Of a stretch of DNA of 64,000 nucleotides, positions 10,674-22,215 are shown in pieces. Each line of letters starts with the position of its first letter. The first letter of the stretch is position 1. The notes beneath the pieces were generated by a model that saw nothing but the letters and a program-made list of their open reading frames with translations, made no database searches and was not told where the DNA came from. The translations under genes and the position numbers were made by a program. Source of the stretch: Agrostemma githago (taxonomy: Eukaryota; Streptophyta; Magnoliopsida; Caryophyllales; Caryophyllaceae); contig OY288261.1 in the NCBI GenBank assembly GCA_958450325.1, positions 16,295,277 to 16,359,276 on the forward strand. The letters are read 5' to 3'.

Positions 10674-13073
10674 TGTAGACACCCACATTTTGACTGCCAG
10701 GTGTCTATAGCAGTTTCCGACAAACACCCGATGATGATCGGACGCAAACGTGCTTTAAATACTCAGAAACGGGCTCAAAATCATTGGCATTTGGCTTGGG
10801 CTCATTATGGAGTACATATCTCACAAAACCAACCTCAAAATCAGGCCCAGCGGGTCGTTTCGAGTCAAATAAGACTAATTTGGGTTGATTCCGACACCAG
10901 GGGTAAAACCGTCTTTTAGCGACCGAGTCAAAACCCGTTCAAGAATTTTCCCGAGACACGTGATTCAGCCGTGACACCTCACACGGATGATTCATACTCC
11001 AATCCTACGACAAATTCAGCTTCACAAAATATTAAACAAATCCGTTTAAGGATGGAATTCGATCTCAAGTAGGAATCCTATCCGAAAACCGATTCAAACA
11101 CCCGACCGAGTGCAAATACTCGGCCGAGCAGCACAAACCAGCCGTGTTCCCTTGCTTCTTCGACAAGCAAGCGGAATTCTCATGCCTTTCAGCTTCTTAC
11201 GTTTCCTATCCTAAGCGGTAGTTCAAACTCTCCTAGCCAAGGTCGGGAACTCCCTATAAATAGCCCCTTGCACACACAATACGAGATATCTACATTAATT
11301 ATCAATCATCGATATACACACATAAATTATCATACATCAATTACATACTTAATATCGAGAAAACCGATATTATTCCCGAAGGAAACCGGCCCCGATACCC
11401 GACGCCCTTCACACGTCTCACGTCCAAACCGAGCCACCGTAACTCACCTACATCCACTCGACGCTCTTGTGCCCAAGCCACGTCCTAACGAGCCCCGATC
11501 CGAGTAAACAGAAGCATGTAGGTTGAGGGTGTACCAAACCCGATTTCTCCTTCTCCTTCTCTTCTCCTTCTCGTCGTTTTTTATTATGGGTCGTCGGTCC
11601 TTTTTATTACGGGTCGTTCGTCGTTTTTTAATTTTATTTTCTAATATCAATATTACTAAAACTATTTTCATACATCGAATATTCTTAAAAAATATGATAT
11701 CGATTCTCTATAATCGAATATTGTATTAAAAGAATTAAATTAAATCTCGACGACGTTAAAAATCGTTACATCTATTTTTCGTTCAAACTCTTTTTTTAAA
11801 AACAATTTCACAAAACCTTTTATAAAATTCATTCCGAATGTTCGATATCGATTTCATAATCGAATATCGGATACGACGAATATCGAAAACATAAATCGAG
11901 TATAAATTAATTCGTATTTGTACGCGATTTATCAAATTAACGATTTTCGAACAAACGAGCGAAACCGGGACAGACCCGCACGCGAGTCGCGCCCCACCCA
12001 GGCGACTCGCGCACGGGCCTGAAACCCGAGCCCCTTTTTTTAGCTTTTCTCGTTCGTTTTTTATTATTTATTCTACGAAACGATTTCTAAAACTTATATC
12101 TTTTCTAAAACTACTCGGAGTATTTGATAATGATTTCGTAGTCAATTATCGAATATAACGAACAACGAAAATATTAAGTCGAGTACGAATTATGCAATAT
12201 TCGTACACGATTTAATAAAAGCATCGAATTTTCAAAAAAACCGCTTTCGAAATCAGCCCGTCACGCGACCCGCTGGCATCCCGGGCGAGCCGCGCGGCTG
12301 GCTGTCACACGACACGCCTTTTCTTTTTTTTTTATTATTTTTTGAGCTTCGTTTTTTATACAAAACAACGTCTTTTAACGATATTTTTCAGATTTCGATT
12401 AATATTTTTCTCGATCTCGTATATTTATTATTTTTGCTATATTTTTATTCACAAATCGATACTAACTCGTTTGTTTATCCTTGTAGCAAATTCATATCTT
12501 TTTCATCATTTGTTTTATTATACTAAAACGAATCTCACATGTTAAATTCAACTTTGACGTTAAATTTTTCATGCATTAAACCGACTTAGCAACCAATTTT
12601 ATTCCTCGCATGTTTAGGAAAACAATGTTTGCATATCATTCATCGTATTACTAGCGCACGTATTAAAAAATCATTCGATATCCTAGTAGAGGCCGCTAAT
12701 GTGCGGGCGGGGTTGGGTGTTCTTAGTGAACTTCCCAACACGTACCCTCACCCATTACTCAGAACCGTGGTTTCCGGATGTCCGAATCCATTGGCAACGA
12801 GAGTCATTCAATATACGATTAACCGATCAAGTCGGCATCGGTATCGAACTGCAAAGGGACGAGCCCAATAAACTCTGACATCGGAAATGGGCCGTATTTT
12901 GTAAACGGCCCACTACGACATAGAGTGGGCTCGAACGGTTCCGAATAACCATAAAATTCGGTAGCGACTCCAACTTCGATTTAAATTTCAATTTGACCAT
13001 CTCATATGGAGATTCATTCGCCTCCCCAAACCCGCGCGTGGCCGCGTCGGGGTGGACCTATGTCATGTCCACA
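10674..13073 (+). repeat. 5' LTR of Tat element A, about 2.4 kb
   Basis: It starts TGTAGACACCC and ends ATGTCCACA, then the PBS follows. A TATA box (TATAAATAG) lies at 11255-11263. Homologous LTRs are at 26023-28182 (inverted), 36784-39422 (inverted) and 63044 onward (inverted). Near 11095-11130 it has two degenerate copies of the CGACCGAG/CGGCCGAG word that is amplified as palindromes in element C. Confidence 0.88.
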
Positions 13074-13076
13074 ATT

Positions 13077-13095
13077 TGGCGACTCCGCTGGGGAT
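13077..13095 (+). promoter_or_regulatory. Primer-binding site of Tat element A
   Basis: TGGCGACTCCGCTGGGGAT begins three bases after the LTR end. From memory, Ogre/Tat elements use a tRNA-Arg primer of this kind. Element C has the same site with one substitution. Confidence 0.8.
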
Positions 13096-14149
13096 AGTTG
13101 ATACGTTACTGACCTTCAGCATCATCAGGGCGAGACTCGAATAGAAATCGTTTGACTAGTACAATACGCGTTTTAGTTTTACGGTTCATGCATAACCCCA
13201 TATTTTCCCGGGCCGGTACTGGTGACCGACGTCCCACTATACTATCGATGTAGTCCAAATTGGATACGTCAAAGGTGTCCATTAGCCGATTCGTATGGGT
13301 TTTACGGCATGTTCTAAGCTCAACTCGACTTAGTAAGTCCGCCCCGATTCTTGATAGGCTGTGTACACTGGTATAGACCCTTTCAGACTGACCGAGACTT
13401 AGAATTAGAGCATACATGGCGTCGTTATACTGTTTCCATGACTACGTGCTACCTGATTTACAAGTCTTTTTTCAAAAACCCGTCTTTTTCAAAATAGCAT
13501 CCTTTTCAAAATATCTAATTTCAAAACTCGGGACATATACCGAATTTAGGATCCACGATTTTACTCAAAATAGCCTATTTTTAGCCGGTATTACGCCCAT
13601 TTCAAAACTCGAAAATATTTTCGAACTTTCAAAACCGTCCCCGGTCCACCTTTTCCGTTTTCTCGAAAAAGGCCGGGTTTCCCTCCCAAATTTTTCGGGC
13701 TTTCAAAAGTCAATTTCAAAACCTTCCTTTTCTTAGGACTTCCCATATTTAGCAGTGTCGGGTCGTGTCATAAGTCGTCAAGGTCTTCTAGCGTCGAAAC
13801 TCCGTCGATCTTATATCACGGGTTTCCTCCCTATCCCAGTCCGCCTTATTAGACTAAGGCAAGGCCCACCTACGTAGGACATACTCCTACAAGGGTCGGG
13901 CCGTCTACATAGTCGAGTCTAGAAGTCTGGGGAATGTCTCACGTGAACCTCCTTTCAAACAGGGCCCAGCCCACACAGCTGGGTCCTAAAGGAGGCCCAC
14001 CTCTCACGAGTCATCCGTCTAGATGTCTTTTCCGAGTCGTTTCCTCTCTAGTTTCCCTTTTCCTTGCTCGGGATTACTTTAGTGCTATGATTTGGGCTAG
14101 TCGCTGATTACGTGGTGTTCTTACAGACAGGCCACCTCACACCCGAACC
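13096..14149 (+). other. Untranslated leader of Tat element A
   Basis: No gene is seen. Between 13465 and 13735 the word TTTCAAAA recurs about nine times; the same sense-strand feature is in the leader of C. Just before gag, GTGGTGTTCTTACAG at 14112-14126 is conserved with C and looks like a splice acceptor. Confidence 0.6.
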
Positions 14150-17100
14150 ATGACTAAGGACTCAATTGATCAACTGAACGCCGCATTGGCCAAGATCCAA
14201 GAACAACTCGACCAAATCAGGGGTGACCAGATCGCCATTGTTACCCGGGTTAGCGCCATAGAGCAGGATAGGCCGAGTGATGAAGACGAAACTAAGGGCC
14301 CATTAGCCGAATTGACCAGCGCGGTCCTCAAGTTACAAGAGCAGGTCCATTTGTCGACCCACAACTCGATCCATACGGAGAATGCTCGAACCTATTCTCC
14401 CCTGACCGACCAACTGCCTGCCAATCTCAACTTGACAGGCCTCCCGATGTTCGACGGAACCGAAGACCCGGTATTACATATCTGGGCCTTCAAAGAGTTT
14501 ATGGCCCTAAAAGGAGTCAAGTCCGACATGTTCAAGCATCTTTTTGCTTCCTCGCTAGAGAAGCACCCGAAGGCTTGGTTTTATAAGCTCGACTCCAAAA
14601 AATACAAGTCTTGGGACGACGTAGCAACGTAATTCGCTCGGAACTACGCCGACAATGCGGAAATCCAGACAACCATGCGTACTCTCGAGGTCATGGCCCA
14701 AGAGCCAAAGGAGGGTTTCACCAAATACCTCAAAGGTGGAGGGCCGAAAGTGTCAAGCTGGTCGACAAGCCCAGCGAAAAGGTACTAGTGGAGGCCTTTG
14801 TGAAAAATCTCCTCCCATCTTACCGGATCCATCTTCGGTACGCTATCATACCCAATTTCGCCACCTTAACCGAGATGGGTACAAGAATCGAAGACGATCT
14901 AAGGTTAGAGAGCCTTACTAAGGCCTCTACAAAGGGTTATCAAGGAGCCAGTTCATCTTCTGGTAAGCCCGCAACTACAAGTGCGGCCCGAAGCATCTTC
15001 GACGAGGTTAATTTGCTAGACACCTCAACCAAAAAGAATACTCCAGCCCGAGTATTCACGGACATAGGGACTACTTATGCCGACGCCTTACAAAGGCTAT
15101 CTTCTAAAGGCCTGATCCAACCTATAGGCCCAATGCCAGAGGTCCCTGTCGAGAAACGGTCCAAAAACTACAACGCTCAGGCCTATTGCCGCTATCACTA
15201 GGGCAACGGGCATGACACCGAAAAATGATGGAAGTTAAAGCATCTCATTCAAGATCTAATCGAGAATGGGAAGATACCATTACCCAGCGATAAGCCCAGT
15301 AACAAAAACAACCCTCTTGCTACTCACGCCATTTTTTCGGGAGAAATAGTCGACTGTACTCATCTCATTTCCCCTTTCATTCCCCAAATCAACGGGATAT
15401 GGAATGACGATGAGGACGATGTTTACCTGGCTAAGGGGGAGACTATCCCCATCACTGCCGAAGAAATCAGAAAGGCCAAAACTAAGGCCCTGGCCGGTAC
15501 GCATGTCATCACGGCCGGACCTTCGGCCCCACAATCCGTCATTGAACCTGTCAAGACGGACTCTATACTTGAAGAACCAGACACCGACATGGCCCTAGTC
15601 AAGCAACTAAAGAGGGTCCGAACTGACCTTACCATATGGCAGCTTTTGGTTAGTTCTCAAGAACATCGGGGAACACTTACTAAGGCTCTCGATGAAATCA
15701 AGGTAGACTCGTCGGTTACCCCCACTGAAATGGTAGCTACTATCCTGCCTCACCTCAAGGGCAAGTCCAAAGGAGAAGGCCCACTTATCACCTTCTCTGA
15801 ATCTGATCTGCCACCATTTGGGGCCACCCACAACCTGGCCCTATATATCACGGTGATTTGTCGAGGCAAGTATCTACCCATGACCCTAATCGATGACGGG
15901 TCAGCTGTGAACGTCCTTCCCTTAAGGACTGCAAAGGCTCTCGGCATTACCGAGACTGACTAACTTCCTACTGCACAAACTATCCAGGCTTTCGATGGGA
16001 GCCCAAAATCAGTTGCCGGGGCCGTTAAGCTAACCATCATAACTGGCCCAACTGAAAAAGAGCTCGAATCCAAGTGATCGATGTCACTTCATCTTTCAAT
16101 CTGCTACTTGGAAGGCCTTGGATCCATGCGGTTAAAGTCGTATCCTCCACTCTTCACAGAAAGGTCAAGCTACCTTTACAAGACGGGGTCATCACCCTCG
16201 AAGCTACCCCAATAGCCGTGTCAAGCTGCAACACGGCTGGTTCAATCGACCCGCGAGGATTCAATTTCGTGGGAATGATCGGTGAAGAGTATCTCTTTAG
16301 GCCCTACTTCACAACCAGCATCGACAAAATGCTGCAAAACTTGCGTTACTTACCGGGGGATACTTCAAGGCCTGATCTCCCTGCTGGCAAGATCATCGAT
16401 GTTTTAAGCGATGAAGATTCGAAATTCGGTTTGGGGTACGCCTTAACCCCGAAAAATGTGGTCCGGGCCGGCATCCAAAAGGCCTGCAATATTCTCAAGG
16501 GTACCTACTTGGACCCTTACAGCCCAAGACTGAGCGATCACTTTGTCACTCTGGTATTCGGAGCTGTCCAGACGGGTCTTTACCAGCCCACTATAACCTA
16601 TTCTGAGGTCAATTTCATCCCAGATGATATCTTTGCTCTCATCCAGGCCGAATCAAAGGAGGATTCGAACCAAGCCGAGCCCATGCTGGGGCTCTTGTTT
16701 GGGGACAGCAAGATAATCCCGACCCCTAAGGAGGAATTAGTCAACCTGATCCTCCATAGCAGCAAGTTCGATCCAACCAAACTGATCTCTGAAGTAGGTG
16801 CTGACACTGGAAAGAGGGCTTGGAGGAAGACGATCAAGTGGACCGCAGCGAGGGTCGAGTCTACAAGCTCAGTACTGGCGAAGGAGACATGCAGGGCGAC
16901 GAGTCCGAATCCGAATCCGAGTCCGAGTCAGAGTCAGAGTCGGAGTCTGACTCTAGGTCTAGAAGGTCCAGTACTAGGGTCGAGTCTGTAACCCCTTTTC
17001 CTTTAGCTGTACCTCAGGGAGTCTCGGAATCTGTCCCGAGAGCACTCCCCATACCGCCTCTGACCAGCGATCAGATGGCGGCTCTCTTTGAGCTATTTTC

Positions 17101-18029
17101 AAAGCTCTCTATCAATAATAACGATAACCGTTCTACTTACGACTTGTCTTATTTTCAAAATGTTTTCAAAAACTTTATTTGCAATGACATTGAGAAACCC
17201 GACGAACAGGTACCACTACCTCCGCATCTAGTCGAGCAGCTCGAACAAAGGGAATCCCGAAATCCGGTCATTGAAGAAACTGATTCCATCAATGTAGGAA
17301 CCCCTTTAGAGCCTCAGATGCTTAAGTTAGGTTTATCCCTAGACCCCGATGAGAAGCAACAATTCACAGATCTCCTACATGAATTCAAAGACGTCTTCGC
17401 ATGGTCCTACAAGGACATGCCGGGAATAGACCGGGAAATAGCCGAACACCGTATACCCATCAAAGACGGGTGTAAGCCGGTAAAGCAAAAAATCCGAAGA
17501 ATGAGGCCCGAATGGTCTCTCAAAGTCAAAGAAGAAGTTGACAAACAATTCAAAGCGGGCTTTATCCAAGTGTCTGAATATCCAGACTGGGTCGCAAATA
17601 TCGTACCGGTACCCAAGAAAGACGGAAAGGTACGAGTTTGTGTAGATTTCCGGGACCTTAATAAGGCCAGCCCGAAAGACGATTTCCCGTTGCCACACAT
17701 CGACATACTGGTGGACAACACGGCCGACCATGCCCTTCTATCCTTTATGGACGGGTATGCCGGATACAATCAGATCAAAATGGCAAAAGAAGACATGAGT
17801 AAGACCACCTTCACTACACCTTGGGGGACTTAGGCCCTGTTCTTTTCGGCTGAAACAAGGCTGAGCTGAGCTGAGCTGGTCTGATAAGAGCTGAGCTGGT
17901 CTGATAGAAGCTGAGCTGGACTGATAGAAGCTGAGCTGAATTAAAAGAAGCTGAAACTAATAACTACTTATATAAATTATCTAATAATATTTTAAAAAAT
18001 GAGAAAAAAATATAAAAAATTATAACACT

Positions 18030-18030
18030 A

Positions 18031-18086
<56 letters not shown>

Positions 18087-18103
18087 TAATTAATTAATTA
18101 ATA

Positions 18104-18142
<39 letters not shown>

Positions 18143-18145
18143 TAA
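18030..18145. repeat. (AAT)n microsatellite
   Basis: Long AAT runs are interrupted by AATTAATTAAT. Inside the PIF/Tourist-like element. Confidence 0.9.
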
Positions 18146-18590
18146 TTGATTAATTAATAATAGTAGTACTCACTCCAATTCATTTGATTTCTACTTTTGT
18201 TTTTTTTAGTACTTGGCAATAGAAAATGTTATGTATATATCTTTGATTACGTGATATACAAAATTTTAAATTTTCATATTCTTAAATCTTAATACAATAG
18301 AAATAATACTCATATGTTATATTGTGTGTGTGAGTTGTAAATATTTGAATGTAACATCTATTTCAAGACCTCAAAATATTATGGAGTGTATAATAATATA
18401 AATAATTATTATAATAACAATGATGATAAAAAAAAGTAGAAAATAATAATAATAACGATAATAATAACAATGACGATGATGATGACGACAACGACAATGA
18501 CGTTGATAATAATAATTTGTTGTTATTATTATTATTAACATTAAGAGATACAAGTAATAAAAATAACAACAAGAAGAAGAAGAACGACAA

Positions 18591-18591
<1 letters not shown>

Positions 18592-18641
<50 letters not shown>

Positions 18642-18652
18642 CATTATTATTA
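18592..18652. repeat. (ATT)n microsatellite
   Basis: About 18 ATT units, nearly uninterrupted. With the AAT run at 18030-18145 it forms a long imperfect inverted repeat. Confidence 0.9.
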
Positions 18653-18777
18653 ATTTTTTATGAATTTTTTTTTGCATTAATATCGAAATGCAATAACAAC
18701 AACAACAATAATAACTTATTGTAATTTGTTTCGATCTTAATGCAACTTCCGTTTCATATAAATAAATAAATAAATAA

Positions 18778-18818
18778 TAATATTATTATTATTATTATAG
18801 TATATTATTATATAGTAC

Positions 18819-18865
<47 letters not shown>

Positions 18866-18866
18866 G
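18778..18866. repeat. (ATT)n microsatellite, second tract
   Basis: Two ATT blocks separated by a short AT-rich spacer, near the right end of the PIF/Tourist-like element. Confidence 0.88.
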
Positions 18867-21739
18867 AAGTATTATTTTAGGAGCTGAAAATATTGGAGCC
18901 GGGCTGAAAATATTAGACCTGAGCTGAGCTTATAGGAGCTGGGCTGAGCTGATACGAGCTTGGCTGAGCTGATAGAAGCTGAGCTGGTCTGAAACGGGCT
19001 GAAAATATGCTGAAAAGAACAGGGCCTTACTGTTACACTGTTATGCCATTTGGGCTTATCAACGCCGATGCCACTTATCAACGGACCGCCACTACCTTAC
19101 TGCATGACATGACGCATAAGGAAGTAGAAGTCTACGTAGACGATATGATCGTTAAGTCCAAAGAACGAAACAGGCATATTCCAGCCCTTAGGAAGTTCTT
19201 CACCCGACTACGCAAGTACAACATGAGACTAAATCCTCAAAAATGCAGCTTCGGGGTAACATCGGGCAAATTAATGGGCCATATCGTCAGCCAGCGCGGC
19301 ATCGAGGTTGACCCAGCCAAATTCAAGGCCATTACCGAGATGCGGCCGCCTAAAACCGAAAAGGAGATTAGGGGGTTTCTTGGGAAAGTCCAATATATCA
19401 GCAGGTTCATTTCGAAGCTAACCATGGTATGTGAACCCATTTTCAAAAAACTGAAGATAGGAGAACGGGTACAATGGGACGACAAATGTCAAGCAGCTTT
19501 CGATAAGATCAAAGATATTCTGTCATCTCCGCCGGTATTAATGCCTCCTCAGCACGGTCTGCCTCTGTCATTATACTTAAGAACGACCGAGACAGCCATG
19601 GGAGCTATGCTAGCCCAGACAGTCGACTCAGAAGAACGAGCCATTTACTACATCAGTAAAAAGTTCCTAGAGTACGAATGCAAATACACGATGCTCGAAA
19701 AGACGTGTCTAGCTCTAGTTTGGGCCACTAAAAAGCTCCGACACTATATGCTTAGCCACGAAGTGCACGTACTATCGAGAATGGATCCAATCAAGTATCT
19801 GTTCGAAAAGCCCATCCTCAATGGTAGAATATCTAGATGGACTTTAATGCTAGCTGAGTTCGACCTCAAGTTCGTACCATTAAAAGCCATCAAGGGCCGG
19901 GTAGTAGCCGACTTCCTCGCCGATAGTCCGGTATCTGAAGAGGGACATACCGATACTTGGGCCTTCCCTGACGAAGATATATTCCATACCGACACGGAGA
20001 CATGGGATCTATATTTTGATGGGGCATCCAACTTTCGAGGATTTGGTGTCGGGATTTTACTAATCGCACCACAAGGGGAGCACACCCCGTTATCCATCAA
20101 GTTAGATTTCGATGTGACTAATAACGCAGCCGAATACGAAGCATGCATTCATGGGTTGCAAGCCGCCGCTGATTTAGGAGTAACAAACCTCCGGGTCCAC
20201 GGTGACTCCTCATTAGTCATTAATCAAGCACTCCAGAAATGGAAAACTCGGAACGCAAATCTCGTAGCTTACCAAGCACGAGTAAGGGTTCTCGAAAAGC
20301 AGTTTCAAAAGGTGGAGTACATTTATCTACCCCGAGAAGAAAAACAGTTTGCAGATGCGCTATCCAAATTAGCATCTTTACTAAATATCCCGGAACACCT
20401 GACCAGCATGCCGATTTGCGTTGAAAGACGGTCTGAGCCGGCATATATCAACGCTATCCAAGAAATCGAAATAACCGACCCAGAACCTTGGTACCAGGCT
20501 GTTCTTACCTACTTGACGTCGGGAGAATATCCTCCGGGATCTGAGAACCGGGCCAAGAAAGCCCTACGGAGATGGGCCACTCAGTTCATCCGCACGGACG
20601 ATGGACAGTTGTACAAAAAGACGGCACAGGGGGCTTTACTCCTATGCATCGATAAAACACAGGCCGAAAAGGTCATGGTCGAGGTGCACGATGGTGAGAA
20701 CGGTCCGCATATGAACGCCCATATGCTAGCTCGAAAAATCGCAAGACTCGGGTACTATTGGAATAGCATGGAAACCGACTGTCAGTTATATGTCAAGCAT
20801 TGTCACAACTGTCAGATTTTCGGCAACGTCCAGCATATGTCATCATCCCTATTATATACTATGACATCACCATGGCCATTTTCAACATGGGGAATTGATA
20901 TAATCGGGAAAGTGAACCCTTCCGGGATGGGAGGTCACTGCTTTATTCTAGTGGCTATTGACTATTTTACTAAATGGGTCGAAGTCGAGTCATATCGTGT
21001 CTTGAACGCCAAGCACGTAGCAAAATTTATCCAAGATAAAATTATATGCCGATACGGGATCCCGCACGAATTCATAAGTGATCACGGGACCCATTTCCAA
21101 GCCGAAACCGCTACTTTGCTAGCAAAATATAAGATTCAAAGGCATACATCTTCGCCTTACCGTCCCCAAACCAATGGAGCGGTAGAGGCAGCAAATAAAA
21201 AAATTGTCACCATACTTAAAAAGATGGCTGATAATTACCGGGATTGGCCCGATAAAATCCCTTTCGCCTTATGGGGATACCGGACATCAATCCGCACCGC
21301 AACCGGAGCAACTCCGTACTATCTGACATATGGGATGGAGGCGGTCCAGCCGGTCGAGCTTGAGGTACCATCTCTATGGATTCTACACGAAAGTCAGGTG
21401 CCTGAAGCAGATTGGGTCCAAGCCCGATACGATTCGTTGATTCTCTTGGACGAACGACGATCCCGAGCCCTCAACAATATCCAGATATATCAAAAAAGGA
21501 TAAAACGGGCTTTCAACAAAAGGGTTAGGCCCAGAAATATCAAAGAGGGCGATCTAGTCCTAAAATATGTCCGGACTTTGCTACCAGTCGACCCAAGGGG
21601 AAAATTCAAACCTAATTGGGTCGGACCGTATCTAGTAAAGAAGGTTTTATCAGGAGGAGCAGTAATGCTGACAGACTTGGATGGGAACGAATTTGTCAAC
21701 CCAACCAACTTGGACCAGTTGAAGCGCTACTACCCCTAA

Positions 21740-22091
21740 CCTTATCTCAATGTCATTTGCTAAAAGTTTATCTTTTTTTACAAAACTTTCAAAAATTAAG
21801 CAAGTCAATGAGTTAGGATTACTGATCCTACTGTCGCACATCTCGAACTAATAGTCTTGATGTATTTCGAAAATTGCAAAAATCTATGTCTGAACTACGG
21901 TCGATTTGATTCCACTAATCGTGGATACGTAGGTAACCCCTCAAAAGGGTACAACCACTGCAATAACGAAAAGACAGGAACGGTTTTCACTAATATGTCT
22001 TTTATTATTTCAAAAAAATGCCTCACGCAAAAATAAACAACAAAAGTCACACAAAAATAGTAGTAATACTTAAATAATAAAATTTAGGAGA
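21740..22091 (+). other. 3' untranslated region of element A with conserved block
   Basis: Non-coding. The stretch at about 21890-21995 is nearly identical to the matching region of C (42030-42130, inverted), although adjacent coding sequence has diverged more. Confidence 0.6.
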
Positions 22092-22215
22092 CTACTCGTA
22101 CATTTTCCCCTTCCCCTTATCTTTCGGGTCACGCGGATCCCGAGACCGACGAGGAGGGGGCGAACGTTCCCTAATCACAAGTGGAACTTCCTTTGCTCGA
22201 ACCCGCTTCTACAGA
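22092..22215 (-). pseudogene. Remnant of the antisense extra ORF of element A
   Basis: Read on -, the last 40 or so codons match the basic C-terminus of the antisense ORF of element C (41740-41872). Shared features are a conserved Arg-Glu-Arg, Pro-Arg-rich segment and a Lys-Gly-Lys-Gly-Lys tail before the stop (CTA on + at 22092-22094). The match ends near 22215, where unrelated LTR sequence begins, so the rest of the ORF is lost. Confidence 0.7.

Larger units (their letters stand above)
17833..19026. mobile_element. PIF/Harbinger (Tourist-like) element, 1194 bp, inside RT
   Basis: A perfect 15-bp terminal inverted repeat GGCCCTGTTCTTTTC starts at both ends. The flanking target duplication is TTA (17830-17832 and 19027-19029), and comparison with element C at 44600 shows the uninterrupted site. 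Ends of the GGGCCTGTT-type plus a TTA duplication indicate PIF/Harbinger. Subterminal blocks repeat GAGCTGAGCTG and CTGATAGAAGCTGAG words. The centre is AT-rich with several AAT/ATT microsatellites and no transposase frame. Confidence 0.88.
14150..21739 (+). pseudogene. gag-pol polyprotein of Tat element A, broken and interrupted
   Basis: The ATG at 14150 opens a gag with a retrotransposon-gag core (GLPMFDGTEDP) and a CxxH...GH...C zinc-knuckle-like motif near 15190. The protease motif LIDDGSAVNVLP is at about 15887. RT runs from about 17480 to 19440, with its YVDDM catalytic motif at 19133-19147. RNase H follows, then a second archaeal-type RNase H (LYFDGASNFRG, about 20010), then an integrase with HHCC finger and DDE residues (about 20690-21230), ending LKRYYP. 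It is non-functional. There are stops at 14630 and 15199, a TGA at 15226, and a stop at 15961. Frameshifts lie near 14731, 16070 and 16845. A 1194-bp insertion sits at 17833-19026 within RT. A Glu-Ser repeat tract lies at about 16890-16960. Confidence 0.9.
10674..22215 (+). mobile_element. Tat/Ogre-lineage gypsy element A, 3' truncated
   Basis: Order on +: 5' LTR (10674-13073), PBS (13077), non-coding leader, decayed gag-pol (14150-21739), a short 3' region, and the start of an antisense extra ORF (22092-22215). Then the homology to element C stops. The remaining antisense ORF and the 3' LTR are missing, replaced by a fragment of another LTR. pol has a protease, RT, RNase H, a second RNase H and an integrase, the order known for Tat. 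A PIF/Tourist-like element splits RT. The element is clearly the same family as C (36784-64000) and the solo LTR at 26023. Confidence 0.88.

Noticed and set aside
14170..14364. Antisense frames within gag-pol of A and C
   Set aside because: They are shadows of the polyprotein frame with no independent support.
18363..18677. 104-codon reading frame on - rich in Ile, Asn and Ser
   Set aside because: It is a translation of AAT/ATT microsatellites inside the PIF/Tourist-like element.
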